A stretch of 64,000 bases of DNA from Acidobacteriota bacterium (lineage in GTDB: Bacteria; Acidobacteriota; Terriglobia; Terriglobales; Acidobacteriaceae): positions 1 to 64,000 of the forward strand of contig JANYDG010000112.1 in NCBI GenBank assembly GCA_025359885.1. Direction: 5' to 3'. Positions 10,101 through 15,843 of the stretch are shown piece after piece. The stretch's first letter is position 1. The number at the start of each line of letters is the position of its first letter. The notes below the pieces were generated by a model. That model was not told the origin of the DNA. It searched no databases and worked only from the letters and a program-made list of their open reading frames with translations. The translations under genes were made by a program, and so were the position numbers.

Positions 10101-10326
10101 CCTTGGCGACTGCCGCCTCAAACTCCGGCGTCCCTGCCAGCTCGTCGATCGAGCGCCAGTACCGCTTGCCCTTCACGCCCGACAGTTTTGTCCGAACCTG
10201 GTCAAGGGTCAGCGGAGCCTCCGCGGTTGAGGTTGCTTTTTGGGTGGTCATTCCTGCAGGGAATGCACTGCTGTCTTCAGCCCCCGAAACATCCTTGATC
10301 ATTCCGTTCCCATGCTCGCTGCTCAT
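7171..10326 (-). CDS. actB: alternative complex III molybdopterin-like/iron-sulfur subunit ActB
   Basis: A large periplasmic subunit of about 1,050 residues fusing a molybdopterin-oxidoreductase-like domain (no cofactor in known ActB) to a four-cluster ferredoxin domain. A twin-arginine lipoprotein signal lies near residue 90 (SRRGFLKLMSASLALAGLAG then Cys). The C-terminal part carries Cys motifs CTGCNACIVGC, CQHCENAPCEQVCP, CVGTRYCANNCP, CSYC and CQQACP, matching three 4Fe-4S clusters and one 3Fe-4S cluster. The start at 10326 is chosen because it forms a 4-base ATGA overlap with the actA stop; an upstream Met at 10335 is also in frame. It transfers electrons from ActC to ActA. Confidence 0.9.
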   Translation of the reverse strand: MSSEHGNGMIKDVSGAEDSSAFPAGMTTQKATSTAEAPLTLDQVRTKLSGVKGKRYWRSIDELAGTPEFEAAVAKEFPDAAAEWVDPVSRRGFLKLMSASLALAGLAGCTKQPDEPIYPYVRQPEDLVLGKANYFATAHPFPTGGLPLLVKSDAYRPIKLDGNPDHPYNLGSSDIFAQATLLDLYDPDRSQHATLRGTTTEYVDFLGAYRDRLNEGKKDGGEGLYFLSTSFTSPTLQRQWIEAQKAYPKARLVQYDPALAGTAFSKGVSPQYSLEGADVIVALDADFLSGAGYPGFHKLTREYAARRKNPAKGMNRLYSVESTPSTTGLKAEHRLGLRASEIPAFAAALAVAVGAAGISAPAYSWSAEQTKFLGVLAKDLKANAGKSVVIPGLYQDPSVAALALAINDALGNVGKTVTALVETDGLPFASPDQIGDLKALVADLNAGKVDWLVMLNSNPVYDAPADLEFKTALGKAKVSVHLGSHIDETGAEAIWHVPAAHYLESWSDVRAYDGSVSVIQPMIEPLYGGHTAHDLIQAMLDEPQTSAYEAVRTTWKSTIAKGGEFELGWRKALHKGWIDGTANTVAASMKPGAVKVPTPLPKEAFELIFRPDPNIYDGRYSNVGWLQELPKPVTNLAWDNAALVSGATLTKLGIEEGEILEITVGGRKVKTPVLVAPGHPDNAATLHLGYGREAAGRVGSGTGFNAYLVRTSDAPFYTTGSAVKVEGKWGIAVTKSHFQDHRSKMEGGDGSGTHSLEGNEAETRGVIRSATLEEYKANPGFANEGEEHPKVERDNSMFPNWEYKDNAWGMSIDLNSCTGCNACIVGCYAENNIAVVGKQQVRIGRNMQWLRIDTYFEGDLAAPKAHFQPMACQHCENAPCEQVCPVGATVHTPEGINTMVYNRCVGTRYCANNCPYKVRRFNFLLFSDYETESLKLMRNPDVSVRSRGVMEKCSYCVQRISEAKIDADKENRAIRDGEVVTACQQACPASAITFGNINDKTSKVATLLAEERTYSVLADLNTRPRTQYTAAVLNPNPELAEAPVEHAPAKG

Positions 10327-11150
10327 CGGTGGCATACCTCGCAGCTTGAAAGCTCATTCGGTTTGCGAATCTTGTAGTGGTCAATCAGGTAATTGCCCAA
10401 CGCGCGCTGGCTGGTGAACTTGGTATAGTTCGTGGCGGTCGGCAGCGTAATCCCGGCCATGCTCAGGCTGGCGACTTCGACCTTGCCCGATCCCGGTTCC
10501 GAAGTCTGGCAGTCCACGCTCTGGGCCGTTGGTTTGCCCGTCTTTTCGTCGCTCACCGAGCACCACACCGGCTTTTCCTTCGAAGGACCTTCCCAGGCCA
10601 TGTTGTACGCCTGGCTGACGGGACGAAGATTCTTTGCCGGGTCGCGGTGGCAGTTCAGGCACCACTCCATCTGCAAGGTGTTCTGCTGGTACATCAGCGG
10701 CATCAGGTCCACGCGTCCATGGCAGCTCGCACAGCCCAGCCCCTTATTCACATGGATCGAGTGATTGAAATAAACGTAGTCCGGCAGGTCGTGCACCTTG
10801 GTCCAGACGATTGATTCGTTGGTTGCCCAGCTCTTCCGCACCGGCTCCAGCAGATTCGCGTTGGTCCAGATCTGCGAGTGGCAGTTGATACATGTTTTGG
10901 TCGGCGGAATACCCGCGTAGCTCGACTTCTCAACGGAGGTATGACAGTACTGGCATTGCAGGCCCAGTCCCTGGACATGATGCTTGTGGCTGAATGGCAC
11001 CGGCTGGTCCGGCCTCTGTCCCTGCCGCGTTACCCACGGAGAGCGCTGCAACTGGTCCAGCGTCACGCCGAGGGAAATCACGATCAATCCCGTCAGGATC
11101 AGGCTCATCCTCGCCAGCGCGTTCGAGCTGCGTTCAAAAATCTGCGCCAT
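10323..11150 (-). CDS. actA: alternative complex III pentahaem cytochrome c subunit ActA
   Basis: A 275-residue multihaem cytochrome with an N-terminal membrane anchor (about residues 15-32, MSLILTGLIVISLGVTL). Five CxxCH haem motifs are visible: CQYCH, CINCH, CASCH, CLNCH and a terminal CEVCH just before the stop. ActA is the first gene of the alternative complex III operon and its product relays electrons from the ActB clusters to ActE. All downstream genes to ctaD are tightly spaced on the same strand, so this is probably the operon's first gene and the promoter lies in 11151-11400. Confidence 0.93.
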   Translation of the reverse strand: MAQIFERSSNALARMSLILTGLIVISLGVTLDQLQRSPWVTRQGQRPDQPVPFSHKHHVQGLGLQCQYCHTSVEKSSYAGIPPTKTCINCHSQIWTNANLLEPVRKSWATNESIVWTKVHDLPDYVYFNHSIHVNKGLGCASCHGRVDLMPLMYQQNTLQMEWCLNCHRDPAKNLRPVSQAYNMAWEGPSKEKPVWCSVSDEKTGKPTAQSVDCQTSEPGSGKVEVASLSMAGITLPTATNYTKFTSQRALGNYLIDHYKIRKPNELSSCEVCHR

Positions 11151-11661
11151 GAATGTTTCCCTGCTTCCGGTTTACTGTGTCTCTGCCTACCCGCAGGTCC
11201 CACAGGCTAGTCTCTACAGTCGTCCTGCCCAGGCCCACCCGCAAGACACCAAATCATCGCTCAAGTCTGGGCTAATCTCAATGCAAATGATGCGGCCGTT
11301 CAAAAATCTGCGGTCCGCCCACCCCTGGAATGCTTATCCGCTTCGGTGGGAAAGTGTCCAGATTAAGACACCCCCGAAAACTCAATATAGCAGTGAATCG
11401 TGACAATGGACACCTCCGGGCTCCGTCGGGCATAAAAAAAACATCCCGGTGGAATTCCCATAAGCAACTGAAAACAAAGAATATTCTGAATATGGGAATT
11501 TCACAGGGTGCAAGTCACCCCTGCTCCCCCTCTCCGTCCCAAAAAGCGGTAAGCCAGCCGCAGCCATGGGACTTCAGGCCTGAAACACACCATCTGTCAC
11601 ATCCGACTGACTTACCCACAATCCCTTGTAGAAACTTGCTTCGAAATCGGTGCAGTCCACC
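11151..11661. other. non-coding region upstream of the respiratory operon, with paired hairpins
   Basis: No convincing gene. Two adjacent hairpins stand out: AATTCCCATA (11453-11462) pairs with TATGGGAATT (11491-11500), enclosing the palindrome GAATATTC. Just downstream CAGGGTG (about 11504-11510) pairs with CACCCCTG (about 11516-11523). The stretch may be a structured RNA or the leader of actA on the minus strand, but I recognise no riboswitch class. Confidence 0.4.
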
Positions 11662-11922
11662 CTACGGGCCAACCTTCGTCACCACCGTCGGCGATGTTTC
11701 CGCAAGATAGTTCACATTTCCCGCGTACGAAGCATAAAGGGGCAAACTCCCCGCTACCTTGGGCGCCACCGCAGTCACCGTCCCCACCCCGCTGCCGTTC
11801 AGCGACATCGTCCCCACCAGCGTGTTATTCCAGTACAGTTTCACCGTCCCGCCCGCGGCCAGACCACCCACGGCTTTGCTGACTGTGACCTTCACCTGTA
11901 TCGGTTCAACCCGGTCAAGCAC
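11662..11922 (-). pseudogene. Ig-like (Big_3-type) domain fragment
   Basis: An 86-residue reading frame resembling a single bacterial Ig-like repeat: GTVKLYWNNTLVGTMSLNGS, then LYASYAGNVNYLAETSP near its end, a pattern (YxGDxNYxxSxS) shared with the large secreted protein at 32535-35024. It lacks a signal peptide, and its upstream end runs directly into a heptamer repeat tract, as if the N-terminal part of a larger surface protein had been lost. I regard it as a truncated remnant rather than an independent gene. Confidence 0.5.
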
Positions 11923-11931
11923 AATCGCAAC

Positions 11932-12012
11932 CTGACCCCTGAACCCTGACCCCTGACCCCTGAACCCTGATCCCTGATCCCTGATCCCTGAACCCTGAAC
12001 CCTGACCCCTGC
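11932..12012 (-). repeat. tandem heptamer repeat tract (GGGATCA type)
   Basis: About eleven imperfect tandem 7-base units; on the plus strand the units are CCCTGAC, CCCTGAA and CCCTGAT, on the minus strand GGGATCA, GGGTTCA and GGGGTCA. The tract sits immediately downstream of the aldehyde dehydrogenase stop. Confidence 0.9.
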
Positions 12013-12013
12013 T

Positions 12014-13456
12014 TCACATCCCCGTCATCACCAGCATCCGAGGCTCCGTCATCTCCTCAATCGCCCAGCGAATCCCCTCCCGGCCCAGCCCCGAATCCTT
12101 GATGCCCCCATACGGCATCGTGTCCATCCGCCACGTCGGCGTATCGCCCACAATCACCGCACCCACTTCAAGCTCGCGATAAGCCGTCATGATCCGCCCC
12201 GCATCCCGCGTATACAGTCCCGTCTGCAACCCGTACCGCGAACGGTTCACCATCGCCAGCGCGTCCTCAAAGTCGTCATACGCCTCAATTGTCACCACCG
12301 GGCCAAAGACTTCCTCGTCATGCAGCTTCATCCCCGGTTTCACTCCGCTCAAAATCATCGGCTCCATCACGCTGCCATCGCGCCCACCCCCTTCGACCAG
12401 CTTCGCGCCGCCCTCCAATGCTTCCTTTACCCACGCTTGAATTCGGTCCGCATCCGCTGGCCGAATTACCGGCCCAACCTCCACCGCCTCATCCAGCGGA
12501 TTGCCCCGCACCATCTTCTGCGCCAGGTCCACCACCTTCCACAGAAACGTCTGGAAAATCGGCCGCTGCACATACACCCGCTGCACGCTGATGCAGCTCT
12601 GCCCCGCATACCCAAACGCACCTACCGCGCACCGGTTCGCCGCGGTCTCCAGGTCCTGCCAGTCAGAATGCACAATCATCGCTGCATTCCCGCCCAGCTC
12701 CAGCGCCACCCGCTTCTTGCCGCTCTTGGCCTTCAACCCCCAGCCAACCCCTGCGGAACCAGTAAAACTCACCATCTTCAGCCGGTCTTCTCGCTCCGCC
12801 AGCCAGGCCGTGTCTTCATTGGACAGCGGCAACACGGCCAGCGCCTCCTCCGGCCAGCCCGCTTTCAAGATCACTTCGCCCAAAGCCAGCGCGGTAAACG
12901 GAGTCTGCGGAGCCGGCTTCAAAATCACCGGGCACCCCGCCGCAATCGCCGGAGCCACCTTGTGCGCCACCAGCATCAGCGGAAAATTGAACGGCGTGAT
13001 CGCCAGCACCGGACCCACCGGAAACCGCTGCACCAGCCCCCACCGTCCCTCATTGCCCTCCGTCAAATCCAGCGGAATCGACTCTCCCCCCAGCCGCACC
13101 GCCTCCTCCGCCGCCGTCTTGAAGGTCAAAATCGCCCGCTCCACCTCCATGCGCGCCATCCGAATTGGCTTCCCCGCCTCCGCCACAATCAACTGCGCAA
13201 ACCGCTCCTTCTGATCAATCAGGGCTGCCGCAATGTCCTCCAGAATCTCCTTCCGCTTCCACCGCGGCAGCGCCCGCGTCCGACGCATCGAGGCCGCAGC
13301 CTGCTTCACCGCCTCCCGCGCGTCCTTTCTCGAAGCAACCGTCACCCGCCCCACCAGACCCTGGTCAAAGGGCGACCGCACCTCCATCGCCTCCCCATCC
13401 GTCCATTCCTTACCACCCAGCAAAAATCCAGTCACTCCCCCAGGCCGCATCTTCAT
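12014..13456 (-). CDS. NAD(P)-dependent aldehyde dehydrogenase
   Basis: A full-length 480-residue ALDH-superfamily enzyme. Visible landmarks are the cofactor-binding ITPFNFPLMLVAHKVAPA and GCPVILKPAPQTP (about residues 152-186), the general base Glu in VALELGGNAAMIV (about 250), the catalytic Cys in GYAGQSCISVQRVYV (about 288), and EEVFGPVVTIEAYDD near 375. The GQSCISVQRVYV context resembles lactaldehyde and phosphonoacetaldehyde-type dehydrogenases more than betaine-aldehyde enzymes, but the substrate cannot be fixed from sequence alone. It stands alone, with a strong GGAGA ribosome site about 7 bases before the ATG. It ends beside a heptamer repeat tract. Confidence 0.9.
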   Translation of the reverse strand: MKMRPGGVTGFLLGGKEWTDGEAMEVRSPFDQGLVGRVTVASRKDAREAVKQAAASMRRTRALPRWKRKEILEDIAAALIDQKERFAQLIVAEAGKPIRMARMEVERAILTFKTAAEEAVRLGGESIPLDLTEGNEGRWGLVQRFPVGPVLAITPFNFPLMLVAHKVAPAIAAGCPVILKPAPQTPFTALALGEVILKAGWPEEALAVLPLSNEDTAWLAEREDRLKMVSFTGSAGVGWGLKAKSGKKRVALELGGNAAMIVHSDWQDLETAANRCAVGAFGYAGQSCISVQRVYVQRPIFQTFLWKVVDLAQKMVRGNPLDEAVEVGPVIRPADADRIQAWVKEALEGGAKLVEGGGRDGSVMEPMILSGVKPGMKLHDEEVFGPVVTIEAYDDFEDALAMVNRSRYGLQTGLYTRDAGRIMTAYRELEVGAVIVGDTPTWRMDTMPYGGIKDSGLGREGIRWAIEEMTEPRMLVMTGM

Positions 13457-13614
13457 CGCAATCTCTCCTCAGCAATGTCAGTCGCTCAATCCTACCGCCT
13501 CAGGTGAACCAAGAAAGAAACTTTTCGTCGTTCGTTCTCTTTTGAGTTTCTTACTCGCGAGGTTCCCAAATTCGAGCAAATGGCTCTATATCGGCGACAA
13601 TCCTCAGCCTCTAC

Positions 13615-13743
13615 ATGCAAAATAGAAAGGTGAAGGAAATCTCCGTACTTGAGCTGTGTGCAGGCGCTGGCGGTCAAGCTCTCGGCTTAAAATGCCGGTC
13701 CTGGTCATCCGTGCTAGCTGAAATCGGCAAGCGTTCAAAGTAA
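13615..13743 (+). pseudogene. remnant of a cytosine-C5 DNA methyltransferase (motif I only)
   Basis: A 42-codon frame, MQNRKVKEISVLELCAGAGG then QALGLK, matching the N-terminus and S-adenosylmethionine-binding motif I of Dcm-type methyltransferases. Recognisable but decayed sequence continues (VLAEIGKRSK, where intact enzymes have an Asp after the Ile) and then a TAA stop. Nothing of the catalytic PC motif or target-recognition region follows before the regulator gene 83 bases downstream. The rest of a gene normally around 350-450 codons has therefore been deleted. Its neighbours are a regulator, an HNH nuclease and a NaeI-type restriction enzyme, so it is the former modification gene of that system. 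Confidence 0.75.
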
Positions 13744-13777
13744 TTGATGTTATTGCACTGCACATCGATTATTGAGT

Positions 13778-13792
13778 GTTCTAAAGTAGAAC
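13778..13792. promoter_or_regulatory. candidate operator of the XRE regulator
   Basis: Perfect inverted repeat GTTCTA-AAG-TAGAAC, 33 bases before the GTG of the XRE gene. Position and symmetry resemble a C-box recognised by restriction-modification controller proteins; the assignment is inference. Confidence 0.35.
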
Positions 13793-13825
13793 GCTAATTC
13801 CTTCGTTGAGCATTACGCTTTCAAA

Positions 13826-14071
13826 GTGTCCCCCACCTCATACCCTCGAAATATCTGCGGCAGTCGAATAGCTGAAGCACGGGGCCGAGCGAAGCCTCCG
13901 CTCACGCAGGAAGCCTTGTCCGCGAAATTAGCTCTCCTCGGCGTAAACATGGATCGAGCTGCAATTGCAAAGGTAGAAAATCAACTTCGTCGAGTTCTCG
14001 ATTATGAATTAAAAGAGTTGTCAGCGGCCTTGGACGTATCTGTTGCATGGATGCTCGGTAGCGACCAGTGA
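13826..14071 (+). CDS. XRE-family transcriptional regulator (controller-protein-like)
   Basis: An 81-residue protein starting at GTG and consisting of a single helix-turn-helix domain: RIAEARGRAKPPLTQEALSA is followed by a recognition-helix-like VNMDRAAIAKVENQLRRVLD and a typical domain end (LSAALDVSVAWMLG). It overlaps the HNH gene by 4 bases (GTGA), so the two are translationally coupled. In restriction-modification loci such small XRE proteins often time expression of the endonuclease. A candidate palindromic operator lies 33 bases upstream. Confidence 0.78.
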   Translation: MSPTSYPRNICGSRIAEARGRAKPPLTQEALSAKLALLGVNMDRAAIAKVENQLRRVLDYELKELSAALDVSVAWMLGSDQ

Positions 14072-14721
14072 AGGACTCCACGTCACAATTACGCTCAGCG
14101 ACTAGGCGAGCGAAGTCTGACGTCGCCAACAAACTCATTAGCATGTTTCTTCATGAACTAAGTAGAGCCATATCCAAAGATTGGGTGCTACGAGTCGATC
14201 AGGAACAATATGGAGAACTCGTCCGGCAATACTTTTCCAATCGTTGCCCCTATTGCCTTATCGACCTGACAAATTCAACCGCAATCGTGGAACACTTAGA
14301 CGGAATGAACCGCTACCGAGCAGGTCTTCACGTTGTCGGTAATGTATTGGTCGCGTGTAGAAAGTGCAATAGTGAAAAGCGTCGTGATGACTCGCTGAAA
14401 GCCCTGACGTTAGCCTCTTCGGGTTGGGCGTCCTTCTTATCTCACGATGGAATGGCCTGCGCATCAGGCTGCAAAACCTGTCGTTATTGGGAATCCGTGT
14501 GGGTTGATCCCGGTGAGAGGAAAAAGAAGCTCACTGAGAACTTGCAACGTATTATCCAGTTCCGTGCCATTTTTCCCGAATTTCAGTTAGCCCTCCCCAC
14601 ACTGGCCCAAGCTCTGCCCATATCGCTTACGAAGCTGTACTCTGATTGTCAAATATTTGCAGAAACGGAGATCAAAACCCTCCTGTTGAATTTCATTGCG
14701 GCTTCAGAGAACCAATCCTAA
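14068..14721 (+). CDS. HNH endonuclease of the restriction island
   Basis: A 217-residue protein. The HNH/zinc signature occupies about residues 59-112: CPYCLIDLTN, then IVEHLDGMNRYRAGLHVVGN, then LVACRKCNSEKRRDD. Two CxxC pairs bracket the His and Asn catalytic core. A later CxxxCxxC-like cluster (CASGCKTCRYW) may bind a second zinc. It starts at GTG overlapping the regulator stop and faces the convergent NaeI-type gene. It could be a second endonuclease or a nicking/accessory enzyme of the system. The base composition is visibly less GC-rich than in flanking genes, which suggests acquisition by transfer. Confidence 0.78.
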   Translation: MKDSTSQLRSATRRAKSDVANKLISMFLHELSRAISKDWVLRVDQEQYGELVRQYFSNRCPYCLIDLTNSTAIVEHLDGMNRYRAGLHVVGNVLVACRKCNSEKRRDDSLKALTLASSGWASFLSHDGMACASGCKTCRYWESVWVDPGERKKKLTENLQRIIQFRAIFPEFQLALPTLAQALPISLTKLYSDCQIFAETEIKTLLLNFIAASENQS

Positions 14722-14770
14722 CTAACGAATAGTTTGCGCTTGCAAATCCCAGCCATATGGAGGGGATGGG

Positions 14771-15655
14771 CTAGTGAATGATAGCCGCAGATAGTGCTAT
14801 GAACTGAGTACCCTCACCCTCTGTCTCTTCCTCATACTGGCCGCTCGATCTACGCAGTACATTTTGCATTTCCAGCCCATTCCGGTCGCAGTAATGCGCA
14901 AAGTTAGTCATTAAGTCCGTAAGATTTTGGAGAGCCATCTCTCGACGCTCATCCTCTGTCGCATCGAAGTGGGGCGACTCTCCATAAAATTCAAAGAATT
15001 CAAGAACTTTACCGGCCCACTCTGCGCGCTCATCATTCATACAGTCGGGGTCCGCAGGCATTCGAGTCTTAACCTTGCCCGCCATGAAGTGTGCCTCCTT
15101 GATTTCAGGATAGCTCTGAAAGTTTGCATACGGTTCATCCCTCAAAAGCCAATGAACACTTTCCATCCCGATCTTTGAAATGGTTCGCTTACCGTCCCGA
15201 TTTTTACCCAGATTCAAAAGCGCATCGGTAATGACCACAATACCAAAGGAACAAGTTGCCTTCTCTTCATGCGCCTTCACAAGGAGGCAAGGGTGGCCCA
15301 CAGCCTCTTGCGGAATCGTCCAGTTAGTCCCAATCGTGTTCTTGATATCCACTTCAATACCGTCGATCGAGAGATCGAGTACCTTACCCTTGCTCATCTT
15401 CAGGTAGTTGCGGAGAAGTATCTCGATCTTCGTACCAAGATAGGTCTTCTCCGTTTTCTCAATTTCATCGAGTGTGAACCGGTTGGAACGAGCAGAGTCA
15501 ATTACCTCGTCAATAGCCCTGCGCAGCAAAGCGGAAAAATTCACCTTGAAATTCTCAAAGCCCTTCGCCTTTTGCAGAATTGCAGTTTCCAGGCGTTGAG
15601 TTTGCTCATAGTCTGGATGCGTCGGAGCAAGTCCGCGTGTATTACCTTCGACCAT
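14771..15655 (-). CDS. NaeI-family type II restriction endonuclease
   Basis: A 294-residue protein with the hallmark NaeI block IGTNWTIPQEAVGHPCLLVK followed by NLGKNRDGKRTISKIG. The PD-(D/E)xK site reads E78, D94, D103 and K105 (in KVLDLSIDGIEVDIKNT). This has exactly the spacing I recall for the NaeI catalytic set Glu70, Asp86, Asp95, Lys97, so the enzyme appears catalytically intact. NaeI cuts GCCGGC after binding two sites; whether this homologue shares that specificity is unknown. The gene converges on the HNH gene. The expected partner methyltransferase survives only as a fragment at 13615-13743. Confidence 0.88.
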   Translation of the reverse strand: MVEGNTRGLAPTHPDYEQTQRLETAILQKAKGFENFKVNFSALLRRAIDEVIDSARSNRFTLDEIEKTEKTYLGTKIEILLRNYLKMSKGKVLDLSIDGIEVDIKNTIGTNWTIPQEAVGHPCLLVKAHEEKATCSFGIVVITDALLNLGKNRDGKRTISKIGMESVHWLLRDEPYANFQSYPEIKEAHFMAGKVKTRMPADPDCMNDERAEWAGKVLEFFEFYGESPHFDATEDERREMALQNLTDLMTNFAHYCDRNGLEMQNVLRRSSGQYEEETEGEGTQFIALSAAIIH

Positions 15656-15843
15656 GTGTCATTCCGGTCATTCAAACTCCGTAGACAGCTAAATTAAGTG
15701 TTTTAAATCTACCACCCCATTGCCAATCTTACGAATCGTCAGATTCCCGAACCAGGATCCCAAGGCCCATTCCGAAATCTGCAACTAAAATCTATACCAC
15801 TCTGCTTTTAATCCTCGGTTTGGCGCCCTACCCTCAACCCAGC

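Noticed and set aside
1-11150. Nitrite or polysulfide reductase operon (NrfD proteins)
   Set aside because: Gene order pentahaem-ActB-NrfD-DUF3341-monohaem-NrfD followed by caa3 oxidase is specific to alternative complex III.
11932-12012. Possible CRISPR array
   Set aside because: Units are 7 bases, tandem, without unique spacers; no cas genes in the window.
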